NCBI RefSeq assembly: GCF_003003175.1 | Contig: NZ_PVTY01000009.1 | Coordinates: 62,001 to 126,000, forward strand | DNA from: Nesterenkonia sandarakina | Lineage (GTDB): Bacteria > Actinomycetota > Actinomycetes > Actinomycetales > Micrococcaceae | DNA length: 64,000 nt | Direction of reading: 5' to 3' | Part shown: in pieces, positions 8,455-17,118 of the stretch | Layout of the letters: the number at the start of each line of letters is the position of its first letter | How positions within the stretch are numbered: position 1 is the first letter of the stretch | Notes under the pieces: generated by a model | What the model was told of the DNA's origin: nothing | Databases searched by the model: none | What the model saw: only the letters and a program-made list of their open reading frames with translations | Made by a program: the position numbers and the translations under genes

Positions 8455-8859
8455 TCAGCGGTCTCCCTTCAGAGCAGTGACGATGTCTTCGTCGGAGACC
8501 TTGTCGGACTCCTGGATGGTGTCGGGGGCGGCGGTGTCGCCGAACCCGGTGATGCGGGGTCCGCCCTTGGCTTCGGCGATCTCCTCGGCGAGGCCTTCGG
8601 CTTCTGCCTTGAACGCGTCGGCTTCGAAGGCTTCGGCGCGGACGGCAGACTCGACGAGGCGGGCCTGGGTCTTGGGGGCGTCGATCCCCTTGAACGCCTC
8701 AGCAACGATGGCCTGGGCCTCGGTACGGGTCGCGGCTTCGGCCAGGCTGGCCTCTGCCTTGTCGGCGCGCTGCACGGCGGTGTCGCGCTCGGTTTCGAGG
8801 GCCTGAACCCGCTCCGCAGCTTTGCTGAGGCGCTGGTATTCGGCTTCCTTGATCTCCAT
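8455..8859 (-). CDS. nested in-frame scaffold protein (internal start)
   Basis: Inside the protease gene an ATG at 8859 follows GGAGGAAGC, a near-perfect ribosome site, and begins a 134-residue product (MEIKEAEYQRLSKAAERV...) equal to the coiled-coil scaffold domain. Lambda C/Nu3 uses the same arrangement: one gene yields the protease-scaffold fusion and an excess of free scaffold. The strength of this internal site is visible in the sequence. Its use is an inference. Confidence 0.6.
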   Translation of the reverse strand: MEIKEAEYQRLSKAAERVQALETERDTAVQRADKAEASLAEAATRTEAQAIVAEAFKGIDAPKTQARLVESAVRAEAFEADAFKAEAEGLAEEIAEAKGGPRITGFGDTAAPDTIQESDKVSDEDIVTALKGDR

Positions 8860-9795
8860 GCTTCCTCCAGTGGTAGCTCTAGGAGCGGACTCCACGGCGG
8901 TTGCCGTGGAGGTGTCAGGCTCAGGATTGGTGGGGGTGAATGTGGTCTCTGGCTTGACCTCTTCGGGCTCGCCGGAGAGGGTCACGTTGACGCCGTCGCG
9001 GGTGTAGGTCTGCCGGAACTCAGCCGTCATGCGCCGGTCATCGGTGTACCGGGAGAGCCGGAAGTACACGTAGGTGTCGTCGAAATCTTCGAGGTAGGCG
9101 TACTGGCCGTCCTGGTCGTAGGCGTCGACCGCCATGGAGAGGTACCGGCGCACGTCGTTGTCGGTGGCCTCAGTGAGTTCACGTAGGTACTGGGCTTCGC
9201 GAAGATCCTGGGAAGCGGTGATCGGCTGGCCGTCCCAATGTGTCCCGGTCTGCTTGTCCACATGCCGGGGCTCGTAGTTCAGCCCGTTGCGTTCGGCGAT
9301 CTCCCGCCGGGCGGACTCGATGACGTCCAGGATCCGGCCGCCCCGGCCGGCCTTGGTGACCAGGTCGACCGACTGGGCCTCCACGATCCGGGCGATGGTC
9401 CCGTCGTCCTCGACCTCGGCGGAGGCACGGATGGAAAGCCCGATCAGGTCGGCGCGCTCCTTGATGGCGTCGTAGGTGGACGGCAGCGGCTTGAAGTCTG
9501 CCTCCAGGGCACGGGTGTCGGGGTTCCACGTGGCGTCTGACTCGAGTGCGCCGGCGATGGTCATGACGGACCGTTCGGGGCGCTCTGAGGTCTCGGAGAC
9601 GGTGGGGTGGTCGAAGTGCAGGTGCAGGCCCTTGTGGAACACTCGGTCGGTCGCTGCGGACTCGAGAGTCGCGGCGGGGTATGTGCCGGAGGAGCCTGTT
9701 CCTTCATCGATGATGCGGACCCTCATCACGCCAGACTTCCCGGTCTGGGTGAGGGTGCCGGTGGCCTCAGAGACGGCAGTCAGCTGAGCGGTCAT
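8455..9795 (-). CDS. prohead maturation protease with fused scaffold domain
   Basis: 446 residues. Residues about 20-180 look like an assemblin-type serine protease: an HFDHP motif near residue 60 and IGLSIRA near residue 122 are candidate catalytic His and Ser regions. A variable middle precedes a C-terminal coiled coil (about residues 315-400, AAERVQALETERDTAVQR) rich in Glu and Ala, as in scaffolds. The protease would remove the scaffold during head maturation. A second in-frame start at 8859 may make the scaffold alone. Confidence 0.8.
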   Translation of the reverse strand: MTAQLTAVSEATGTLTQTGKSGVMRVRIIDEGTGSSGTYPAATLESAATDRVFHKGLHLHFDHPTVSETSERPERSVMTIAGALESDATWNPDTRALEADFKPLPSTYDAIKERADLIGLSIRASAEVEDDGTIARIVEAQSVDLVTKAGRGGRILDVIESARREIAERNGLNYEPRHVDKQTGTHWDGQPITASQDLREAQYLRELTEATDNDVRRYLSMAVDAYDQDGQYAYLEDFDDTYVYFRLSRYTDDRRMTAEFRQTYTRDGVNVTLSGEPEEVKPETTFTPTNPEPDTSTATAVESAPRATTGGSMEIKEAEYQRLSKAAERVQALETERDTAVQRADKAEASLAEAATRTEAQAIVAEAFKGIDAPKTQARLVESAVRAEAFEADAFKAEAEGLAEEIAEAKGGPRITGFGDTAAPDTIQESDKVSDEDIVTALKGDR

Positions 9796-9819
9796 GGTCG
9801 CCTCCTATAGGCTGTGCGG

Positions 9820-10017
9820 ATGGTAGACAGGCACTTCTCGCACCTGGTCGATGACTCGTCCGGGTGGTGCACTGAGTGCGGTGGCGAGAAGAAGCTCCAG
9901 GGCATTGAGCTCACCCGGCAGGGCTCGTCGATCTGGACCGAGTGCAAGGAGTGCGGCACCCTCTTTCACCGGCCCCCGCGTCAGCGGCCCGAGAGCTCCC
10001 GGAGCGGCGTCTCGTAG
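9820..10017 (+). CDS. small zinc-ribbon protein, opposite strand
   Basis: 65 residues from the ATG at 9820; a GTG at 9814 is an alternative. WCTECGGE and WTECKECGTLF supply two Cys-x2-Cys pairs about 25 residues apart, typical of a zinc ribbon. It fills the gap between the protease and MuF genes and overlaps the MuF 3' end antisense by 37 bases. TAGGCT at 9808-9813 would give a leaderless message. Function unknown. Confidence 0.5.
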   Translation: MVDRHFSHLVDDSSGWCTECGGEKKLQGIELTRQGSSIWTECKECGTLFHRPPRQRPESSRSGVS

Positions 10018-11024
10018 TAGGCGGCACGCCAGTCGTCGTTCTCCCGCCGGACCGACAGGTCGTCCCAGCCGATGGAGCCCTGTTGCCACAGCTCGTAGCG
10101 GCCTGGGCCGAGCATCTGCCGCTGGGTGTCTTCGGTGAGCCCGTCGAACCAGCCGGTGAGGTTGGTGTCGATGTCGGGTGGCTCGTCAGCGTCGATGCCA
10201 AGCTCAGACCATGGACGTAGCTTGTCGATGAACGCGCACCGGCCTTGCGGGTGGTCTTCGGGGCCGACGGTGTCGACGGGGAACTCGGTGCCGGACATCG
10301 CCACACAGGACATGCAGGTCCTTGCGTCTGGTGTCGCCATCCATACTCGGGCTGCGATGAGGTCGGTGTTCTCTGCGACGGTGGCGGCGTGCGCGGCACG
10401 GTGTGCGTCGATCTGCTCGGTGCGGGCAATGCGTGAGGCACGGGCGAGCCCGCCGTTGAACGCTCCCTCGGTGTCCCGGACGATGCGACGGGCGGTCGTG
10501 CGCGGGTTGGCCCCATCGATGATCCCCTTGGTGAGGTTCCGCTTCATCGCCGCTTCCATGTCCGCAGACAGTGGGGCGGTGGCCGTGTGGATCTGGCTGG
10601 TGGTGCGAGCGACGATGGCGGCCAGTGCGGTGTCACTGACTCCCCCGAACCGGATAACCGCTGAGGCCTGCCCGGCGGGAAGCTGCGAGCGGAGCCCGTC
10701 GAGCACCACCGGGGGCGCGCCTGCGACGATGGACTCGATGTCCTGGATGATCCGCTGGTCGGCGTACTCTGCCAGCTCATCCAGCCGCTCCCGGGTGGTC
10801 TGCATCGCCTGGGTGACCCGCTCCGCCTGATCCAACTGGGCCGGGGTGGCGCCGGCCGGGTACTGGGTGACGAGGTCCTGGACCAGCTGGTCATACTGGG
10901 GCTCGAGTTCGTCCCACAGGTTCACCCACGCGGTGGCGATCGCGATGACTGCGGCGTCGGAGAGTTCCACGATCTCGGCCCGGCGGGCCATGGCGATTCG
11001 GCGGGTCTCGTCTGTCACAGCCAC
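9981..11024 (-). CDS. MuF-like head morphogenesis protein
   Basis: 347 residues. Helical N-terminus, then RIVRDTEGAFNGGLARASRIARTEQIDAHRAAH (near residue 200) and the C-terminal pattern WMATPDARTCMSCVAMSGTEF ... HPQGRC, hallmarks of the SPP1 gp7 / Mu F minor head family with its Cys/His motif. It lies directly after the portal gene, as usual. It takes part in early procapsid assembly and may be ejected with DNA in some phages. Confidence 0.9.
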   Translation of the reverse strand: MAVTDETRRIAMARRAEIVELSDAAVIAIATAWVNLWDELEPQYDQLVQDLVTQYPAGATPAQLDQAERVTQAMQTTRERLDELAEYADQRIIQDIESIVAGAPPVVLDGLRSQLPAGQASAVIRFGGVSDTALAAIVARTTSQIHTATAPLSADMEAAMKRNLTKGIIDGANPRTTARRIVRDTEGAFNGGLARASRIARTEQIDAHRAAHAATVAENTDLIAARVWMATPDARTCMSCVAMSGTEFPVDTVGPEDHPQGRCAFIDKLRPWSELGIDADEPPDIDTNLTGWFDGLTEDTQRQMLGPGRYELWQQGSIGWDDLSVRRENDDWRAAYYETPLRELSGR

Positions 11025-11041
11025 CTGCGACCACCACCCCT

Positions 11042-12598
11042 CTACAGAATGTCGGCAGGGTTGCCGCCTGCACGCAGAGCGTCAGCGGCTCTCTGCCCAG
11101 CGGCGTCGGCCACCACGGTCTGCGGCGGGACGAAGTTCCCTTGGTCATCGGTCACGGATGCGATGACCTCGTCCACGTCCCTGAGCCCAATAGCTCGCAG
11201 GAGCTTCTCCAAGATCACCAGCGGCGGCACCAGGCCGACGCTGTCGGCCTCCACGAGGGCCTTCACCAGCACCTCGACGGGGGTGTCATCCAGTGGCGGG
11301 AAGTCCACAGTCAGGGTGCCTTCCCCTGCCTCACGGAACACGGGGCGCAGCGTGTCCTGGGTCCGGTTGACCCGGCCACGACGACGCAGCACACCCCGTG
11401 GGGCGAGCATCGCCTGCAGGATCACGTATTCAAGGATCTGTCGGCGGGTTTCACGCCACACTTCCTGGCGGGCTTCCATCACCAGCCGGGTGGGCAGGTT
11501 CAGGGTCTCAGCGGTGGCCCTGGCGCCCGTCTGGCCCGGGTCGGACAGCAGGGTGGTGACGGGAAGCCCGAAACCGGCAGCGATCATGGTCGCCAACGGT
11601 CTGCCTGACTCGGAGTCGATGGTCGCGCCGGTCTTCGGGACCGCCTGCAGGGTGGTCTCCCCCGACATGACGGCTGTGGACCCTGCGGGCATGTCACCCA
11701 TCCGTGCAGCTTCGGCCCGCGCCTGCCGGGAGTGCCCCGGCTTCCCTTTGGAGGTCTGCATCCAGGCGATCTTCGACAGGGACTTGACCAGTTTGGCCCA
11801 GTCGTTGAGGAAGTCGGAGTAGGCGCGTGCCCAGGGGATGGCGGAGAACACGTCTGCGGTGCCCCACTGCTGGCCTTTGAGCTGGTTGACGGCCACATGG
11901 TAGACCGGCACGTCCCACTGGACGGGTGCGGTCTCAGAGGCTGAGAGCCGGATCCGCTTGTGCTTGGTGACCGGGGAGTAGCGCAGCGCCGGGTAGGCGG
12001 CCTTACGGTTGAAGTACTTGCCCGAGGCGGGGTCACGCTCAGCCCACACTCGCAGGTAGTACTGGACGGTGGCCTTGTCGCCGGGGGCGGTGATGATCTC
12101 GGCGATCTCATCCATGGGGATGTCCCGGATGGTGACCGCGCCGGTGAGCCGGTCGGTGGGCAGGGCGAAGAACAGGTTTCCGTCGGTGCCGAGGGCGATC
12201 TGGTTGCGGCTGTTGGCCTGGGCGCCGGCGAACACGTCCCGCACCACCGGGTCGTCCAGGAAGTCTTGGACCAGCGCGTTGACCGCGTCACCCTTGGCGA
12301 CGGTCCCGACACCCTGCCCGAAGCAGTAGGCGGCGGACAGGTGGAGGCCGCGGCGGACCAGCGGGTTCGCGATCGCCATTACCCGGTGCTGCTCGGCGTG
12401 CCGGATGATGCCCTCGCGGGTCATGTCCTGCTTGCCCTGCGAGGTGAGGAGCTGCCAGCCGGCGTCCTCCCGGGAGAGTTCGAGCTGGGCCATGTTCTCC
12501 TGGAGGGTTTCCAACTTCCACAGTGCGGTCTCGAGCTCCCCGGTGAGGTCGCGGGTCCGGTCCTGTTCGGTGACCAGGGCGTCGAGTGGGTGCGGCAT
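11042..12598 (-). CDS. phage portal protein
   Basis: 518 residues. The order TerL-portal-MuF, the length, and motifs such as GLPVTTLLSDPGQTGARATAETLN (near residue 330) fit the portal that forms the dodecameric DNA channel at one capsid vertex. The start at 12598 (MPHPLDAL) follows GGAGG at good spacing. An in-phase GTG six bases earlier is less well placed. The gene starts 15 bases after the terminase stop. Confidence 0.88.
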   Translation of the reverse strand: MPHPLDALVTEQDRTRDLTGELETALWKLETLQENMAQLELSREDAGWQLLTSQGKQDMTREGIIRHAEQHRVMAIANPLVRRGLHLSAAYCFGQGVGTVAKGDAVNALVQDFLDDPVVRDVFAGAQANSRNQIALGTDGNLFFALPTDRLTGAVTIRDIPMDEIAEIITAPGDKATVQYYLRVWAERDPASGKYFNRKAAYPALRYSPVTKHKRIRLSASETAPVQWDVPVYHVAVNQLKGQQWGTADVFSAIPWARAYSDFLNDWAKLVKSLSKIAWMQTSKGKPGHSRQARAEAARMGDMPAGSTAVMSGETTLQAVPKTGATIDSESGRPLATMIAAGFGLPVTTLLSDPGQTGARATAETLNLPTRLVMEARQEVWRETRRQILEYVILQAMLAPRGVLRRRGRVNRTQDTLRPVFREAGEGTLTVDFPPLDDTPVEVLVKALVEADSVGLVPPLVILEKLLRAIGLRDVDEVIASVTDDQGNFVPPQTVVADAAGQRAADALRAGGNPADIL

Positions 12599-12613
12599 GG
12601 TCACCTCCAGGGT

Positions 12614-14125
12614 CTACCAGTAGCTGATGGGTGGTTCGTCGTACTCGTCAGGTTCGATGATCTCGCCGAGCCGGTCGTCCTCCAGGTTGTCCTGCAGCAG
12701 CGCCTTAATGGCTTGGGAGAGGGCGTCGACGGTGTCGTCGTGGCCGCTGTTGGGGAAGTTCAGCGCCTCTTCCAGCAGATCCGCAGCGCCCGGGAGCAGC
12801 TGGGATTCTGGGATGACGACGTTGCCTGACATCACGTAGGGGGCGATGGCGTTGGCGCGGGCGTACTTGGACCCTTGTGGCTCCACCGGGATGATCCCCG
12901 GGACTTCCTTCTGCAGGGCGTTGATGATCGCCGGCCCGTTGGCTTTGTCCTCGATGAGGATGGCGTAGGCCTGCGGGTACCGGTGGTGCATGTCCTTGAT
13001 GGCCTGTTGGGTGGCGGTGAAGTTCATTCGCGCCCGCACCTGGTCGATCAGGTATGCGGTCCGCCCGATGCGCAGCCACACTTGGCCGACGACGTAATCC
13101 GAGCCCTTGGTGTCCTTGAAGGTGAGGTCCCAGGACTGGATGAGCTCGTGGTCTGCCCTCTCCCCTACCCCGGGGAGGTGGCGGGACCCGTTGGGCTTCT
13201 CGGTCCACATGGGCTCGGAGTATCGGGCCCAGTCGTCGGTGCGGGGGAACACGCCGCCCTCGTCGGGCGACGGGTGACCCTGGTAGAGCGCGGCCCAGGT
13301 TCGGGCGCTGGTGTTGCGTTCGCGCTGCTCCCACTGGGCCTGTGACCTGCCGGAGGGGATCCGGAGGTATTCGCCGGGCTGGCGTCCGAGCGGGTCTGTC
13401 TCGCCGCGCTCGGGCCGGTGGTCGGCCTTGGCAGGCAGGTTGGTGAACGACCACTCGTCGGGGTGCTCTGAGAGGAGCCGGCCTGCGAGGTCCATCTGGT
13501 GCCACCGGGTCTGGATGACCACGACGGGGGCGCCAGGTGAGAGGCGGGTCTGGGCCGTGGTCTGCCACCAGTCCCAGAGTCGTTCCTGGTAGGTATCCGA
13601 GGCGGCCTGTTCGGCGTCCTTGACCGGGTCGTCGATAATCATGAGGTCGACGGGGCGACCGGTGAGGGCACCACCGACGCCGACGGAGTAGACCCCGCCG
13701 TCATACCCGGAGAGCAGCCATTCGGACTGTGAGCTCACGTCGTCACGTACACGCAGGTTGCCGAGCTGGTCGGCGTTCTGCCGGATGTCGTCACGGATGG
13801 TGCGGCCCCACCGGCGGGCGACTCCCATCTCGTAGGAGGCGATGGCGATCCTGCAGTTGGGGTTCTGGGTGAGGGCCCATAGTGCGAACCGGCGTGCGGC
13901 CAACTGGCTCTTGCCGGACTGGGGCGGGACGGAGAGCACCATGCGGGAATCAGGGGTGCTGTAGGCCTCGACAAGCCGGTCGTTGATGTAGTCGATGGCA
14001 GGCACCCGGCGGTGCTTGGGGTCGAGGGCGTCGGCCATGTCAGCGGGCGAGTCCCACTTCTGTGTGGGCGGCTCGAAGTGGGTCGCGACGCGGTCGAAGA
14101 GTGTGGCGAGGTCGTAGGTGGCCAT
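12614..14125 (-). CDS. terminase large subunit
   Basis: 503 residues. The N-terminal ATPase has Walker A SVPPQSGKSQ (about residue 66) and Walker B LMIIDDP (about 160). An RNase H-like nuclease follows, with acidic motifs QSWDLTFKDTKGSDY, ILIEDKANGPA and HDDTVDAL. It cuts concatemeric DNA and pumps it through the portal. The ATG at 14125 is chosen because the ATPase domain begins soon after and a GGAGGGGG-like ribosome site precedes it. Unusually, the small subunit gene is more than 2 kb upstream. Confidence 0.93.
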   Translation of the reverse strand: MATYDLATLFDRVATHFEPPTQKWDSPADMADALDPKHRRVPAIDYINDRLVEAYSTPDSRMVLSVPPQSGKSQLAARRFALWALTQNPNCRIAIASYEMGVARRWGRTIRDDIRQNADQLGNLRVRDDVSSQSEWLLSGYDGGVYSVGVGGALTGRPVDLMIIDDPVKDAEQAASDTYQERLWDWWQTTAQTRLSPGAPVVVIQTRWHQMDLAGRLLSEHPDEWSFTNLPAKADHRPERGETDPLGRQPGEYLRIPSGRSQAQWEQRERNTSARTWAALYQGHPSPDEGGVFPRTDDWARYSEPMWTEKPNGSRHLPGVGERADHELIQSWDLTFKDTKGSDYVVGQVWLRIGRTAYLIDQVRARMNFTATQQAIKDMHHRYPQAYAILIEDKANGPAIINALQKEVPGIIPVEPQGSKYARANAIAPYVMSGNVVIPESQLLPGAADLLEEALNFPNSGHDDTVDALSQAIKALLQDNLEDDRLGEIIEPDEYDEPPISYW

Positions 14126-14187
14126 AGCGACCCCCTCCTGCCGATGTAGGCTCCAGGGACACTCACGCCTAGCCATCGGAGGATTTG

Positions 14188-14583
14188 ATGCCTGTTGCCC
14201 GGTCCACCCAGCAGAACACCGTCTCCTTGGGCTTCGCCCTTGGACTGGCCGATCTTGAAAGAAATGAGCTGCCTTGGGACAAGGTGAGCTTCGAGCTCGT
14301 ATTCGAACGGGTCTGGCGCGGGTGGGAGTACAAGCACGTTTTTCCCGCGATGAACGGTCCCGGCGCAAAGGATCCGTTCTACGTTGTCACTCAGTACACG
14401 GAGCGGAAGCATTCGCCCTACGGGCCACTCTTTTGGGAAGGCACCCAGGTGTACGCGCACCAGGAACTGGACAACCGCGACCCTACGTGGGAGGAATTTG
14501 CAGACGACCTCGTGGACGAGGTTCCTGGTCGAGCCTGGATGGACTTGGTGCGGTCCGTAGTCGACGATCTCGACGCTGGATGA
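14188..14583 (+). CDS. unknown cargo protein, opposite strand
   Basis: 131 residues with a strong GGAGG ribosome site five bases before the ATG and a TAGGCT -10 box at 14147-14152. Trp/Tyr/Glu-rich soluble protein with WRGWEYKHVFPAM and a C-terminal acidic helix. No family recognised. It stands alone, rightward, between terminase genes, and its base composition is less GC-biased than its neighbours. It is likely a moron expressed from the lysogen. Confidence 0.65.
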   Translation: MPVARSTQQNTVSLGFALGLADLERNELPWDKVSFELVFERVWRGWEYKHVFPAMNGPGAKDPFYVVTQYTERKHSPYGPLFWEGTQVYAHQELDNRDPTWEEFADDLVDEVPGRAWMDLVRSVVDDLDAG

Positions 14584-14695
14584 TCTCTGATCGAATAGCT
14601 CGAGGTGACGGTCGGTCCCCGACGCTGGCGGCGCAAGTAGCCAGCGTCGGGGTTCCGGACCTGAGAGGAGCACGTCCCATGAGCGGTGGGCGCAC

Positions 14696-14725
14696 AAAAA
14701 AGCCCGAACCAGCGTGGTTCAGGCT
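14696..14725 (-). terminator. intrinsic terminator of the early-to-terminase transcript
   Basis: On the minus strand, AGCC-GAACCA pairs with TGGTTC-GGCT around a 3-base loop (14701-14725) and is followed by six T residues (14701-14696). It follows the stop of the gene at 14778-15404. It is the clearest rho-independent terminator of the prophage. Confidence 0.8.
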
Positions 14726-14777
14726 CCTGATATTTCCGACACCTGTGGTGTGGTGCTTTCAGCGTATCACGGTCGAA

Positions 14778-15404
14778 TTACACCGGTGTAGTTTCCCGTG
14801 CTGGTGCGTCGATGGCGTTGAGTAGCCAGACGAGGTCTTCGCCGTGCCATGCGGCTTCACAGGCGGCGCAGGTGGCTTCGCAGTCGGCGGGGTTGCGGAG
14901 GGTTCCGTCGTCGTTGTGGGTGCCGGCGGTGAGGCAGTGGACCCGTTCGCCGTCGCTGTTGAGGGTCCAGAGTTCTCCGCAGGCGGGGCAGGGCTGTTTG
15001 AGGGTGCGGCGTTTGGGTGGTGGGTCGAACATGGTCTCGATGCGGTCGATGATGTCCATGGTGATGTGCTCGAGGTGAGCGATCCACGCGGTGTCGCCTT
15101 CACTCTTCCAGCGGGTGAGGAGTGCGCCGAGGTGGCCGCGGGCGTGGCCGTAGCGGTCGAGGGTGACTTGGCGGACCTCGGTGTCGAGCTGCTTCCAGAG
15201 GTCGATGGCGCGGGTGTTGATCGGGATGGGCATGTCGTTGTGGTCTTGGCCGCCGCCGCGGCTGCTCTTGGTGGCGTTGGCAAGCTGATCGAGTAGGGCC
15301 GGCTGGTAGATGTCGTTGCCGTCGCGATTCTTGGCGAGGGTGCCGTCTGGTCGGATGAGCTTGTGTGGTTCGGTGAGGCGGTAGATGTTGACGGTGAGGC
15401 TCAT
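14778..15404 (-). CDS. phage protein of unknown function with zinc-binding Cys motifs
   Basis: 208 residues. The N-terminal part (MSLTVNIYRLTEPHKLIRPDG) leads to a helical middle and a C-terminal region with CPACGE, HCLT and CEATCAACEAAW, enough Cys/His for one or two zinc sites. Similar proteins occur near terminase genes in actinophages, but I cannot assign a function. The start at 15404 follows AGGAGC. Confidence 0.6.
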   Translation of the reverse strand: MSLTVNIYRLTEPHKLIRPDGTLAKNRDGNDIYQPALLDQLANATKSSRGGGQDHNDMPIPINTRAIDLWKQLDTEVRQVTLDRYGHARGHLGALLTRWKSEGDTAWIAHLEHITMDIIDRIETMFDPPPKRRTLKQPCPACGELWTLNSDGERVHCLTAGTHNDDGTLRNPADCEATCAACEAAWHGEDLVWLLNAIDAPARETTPV

Positions 15405-15436
15405 GGGCGTAGCTCCTGAATGTCGGGGGGCATGAG

Positions 15437-15460
15437 AAAACCCCCGGTGTTGGCCGGGTG
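15437..15460 (-). terminator. hairpin with T4 tract after the pyruvyl transferase gene
   Basis: On the minus strand CCCGG-CCAACA-CCGGG is followed by TTTTC. It lies between the stop at 15482 and the next start at 15404. It shares the flanking bases TTYTCATGCCC with other gene-boundary hairpins of the prophage. Confidence 0.55.
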
Positions 15461-15481
15461 CTCTGGGGCGGGGACTGACGT

Positions 15482-16285
15482 CTAGTGCTTCCATCGGTCG
15501 TAGGGGAACGCATCTAGAAGGGGCTGGGGGTCGTAGTCAGGGAGCGGTTCGCCACCCCACTTGAGCGCCGTCTTCTTATCTGGGGCGGGTGTGAATTTCT
15601 CTCGACCGGTGCCGCGGTAGTAGTCCTCGTACTTGTGGAGGGTCTCCGTCGCGGGCTGGACGAGTCGGGCCGGTATGCCAAGGCTTTCCGCCACGATGAT
15701 GCCGTGGAGTGATGATCCGACGATGAGTTCGCTGGCCGCGATCTGGCCGATAACTTTCCACAGGTCGTGCCGTGGGTCAACGGTGCGCGGAGAGAGCCGT
15801 CCGGTTACTTCGTGGAAGTCGTGAAAGTTCGGGAGGACTCGGTAGTCGCTGCGGCGGTGACCAGTGGCAAGTTGGTCCCGTTCCCAGAGGTGACCAACCA
15901 GGAGGCCCGGGTCGCCGTAGATCGGTGGGGCGTCGACGCCACGACTTTGGAGGAAGGCGCGGGTGACGGGCCCGCGGACCGCACGTACGTCGAGTGTCTT
16001 GAACTTGTGGCGCTTGTCCGCGATCTTGCCGTTGCGGCCGGTGCCCCAGACTGTGTCCCCGGTCTTGCAGAAGTGGAGGATCGAACCCACGGTGATGACG
16101 CGTCCCGACGTTTGGTTGTTGTCGGGCTCTATGTCAGCTCGACGCAGAAGCTCTCTCGCGATGACTGGTCCCAGGAGGTCCCCGAAGTTGTTGAGCGGAC
16201 GCTTCGGTGCGTAACGCTCGCCGATCCGTCCTTTGAAAGCGGGGCGTTCTGGGTTCCAATGGACGAGCTCGGGCGGCATTTGCAT
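15482..16285 (-). CDS. polysaccharide pyruvyl transferase family protein
   Basis: 267 residues from the ATG at 16285, which follows GAGGAG. Family features: NNFGDLLGPVIARELL near the N-terminus, a SGRVITVGSILHF segment, LDVRAVRGPVTRAFL, YGDPGLLV, and the C-terminal SELIVGSSLHGIIVAESLGIPARLV, the conserved sugar-donor-fold motif. Such enzymes add pyruvate ketals to cell-surface glycans. Its place in the prophage between the two terminase genes makes it cargo that could remodel the host surface. The target glycan is unknown. Confidence 0.85.
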   Translation of the reverse strand: MQMPPELVHWNPERPAFKGRIGERYAPKRPLNNFGDLLGPVIARELLRRADIEPDNNQTSGRVITVGSILHFCKTGDTVWGTGRNGKIADKRHKFKTLDVRAVRGPVTRAFLQSRGVDAPPIYGDPGLLVGHLWERDQLATGHRRSDYRVLPNFHDFHEVTGRLSPRTVDPRHDLWKVIGQIAASELIVGSSLHGIIVAESLGIPARLVQPATETLHKYEDYYRGTGREKFTPAPDKKTALKWGGEPLPDYDPQPLLDAFPYDRWKH

Positions 16286-16347
16286 GTTCTCCTCGTGGGT
16301 TGGCACGGCTTCTACCTTACGGACGAGGGATGGGCTGAGGGCACGCA

Positions 16348-16995
16348 CTACTGTCCCTCCTTCACCGGCAGCGACCTCAGCACTGCGGGCACCACGGTCG
16401 GCACCAGCCGGGCCTGATCCTGCGACAGCCCAAGCTGGTCCAGGATCCGGGTGATCGCCTGCGCCAGGTGCAGGGCGTGGGCCTCCTGCAGATCGATCTG
16501 GCGGCGCTCCACACCGGCCCGGAGTGCGGCGGTGGAGTACTTGGCGAGCTGGTCCTCAGCCTCGCGTAGCAACTTCCACCAGATGTTCGGACCCACCTCG
16601 CGGGTCTCAACGTCCACCGGGCCCATAGGCCCAGTGCCCTCATCACGTTTGGTCAGTCCCCAGACCAGCGACTCTCCGTCGGTGGCCCGGTCCTCGCCGG
16701 ACGTGACGGTGCCCTGCTCGTCTACCTCCTGGACCTTGATGCGCAGCCACTGCACCTCAGCCCACTTCTGCGTCACCAAACCCAACAGGGCCTCAGCAGG
16801 GTCCACATTCTCGTTGGGCACCTCCCCCAGGGCGCGCATCGCTTTCTGCATCTGCACACGCTCCTTCGCCTTCGCTAATGACCTTGGGGACGCTCCACCG
16901 TGCAACCGACAGCGGGTCGCCCCTCTCATTGGCGACACCCTGCACGGCGTCCCGTCCTTCTTCTTCGCCCCACACAGGGGCCGGTCTTCGCTCAT
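16348..16995 (-). CDS. terminase small subunit
   Basis: 215 residues. The N-terminus has the zinc-like CGAKKKDGTPCRVSPMRGATRCRLHGGASP pattern (C..K...G.PC......G...C..HGG..P) seen in actinophage small terminases. Helical segments follow and probably form the DNA-recognition ring. It should recognise the packaging site. The large subunit gene is downstream beyond inserted cargo genes. Confidence 0.8.
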   Translation of the reverse strand: MSEDRPLCGAKKKDGTPCRVSPMRGATRCRLHGGASPRSLAKAKERVQMQKAMRALGEVPNENVDPAEALLGLVTQKWAEVQWLRIKVQEVDEQGTVTSGEDRATDGESLVWGLTKRDEGTGPMGPVDVETREVGPNIWWKLLREAEDQLAKYSTAALRAGVERRQIDLQEAHALHLAQAITRILDQLGLSQDQARLVPTVVPAVLRSLPVKEGQ

Positions 16996-17118
16996 AGGGT
17001 GCGTCTCCTTAGTCGATGATTCATAGGGTTATTCGGGATCTCTGGGGCGACACTGGTCTTGCGGCTACGGTGTTAATCGGCAGTACGTTCTGGAAACTGG
17101 CGATTGGAGTGCACGATC

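Noticed and set aside
14680-14825. Rightward 48-codon frame beginning MSGGRTKK
   Set aside because: It runs through the terminator at 14696-14725 and into the coding strand of the next gene, and has no family or coding signal beyond a distant ribosome-like site.
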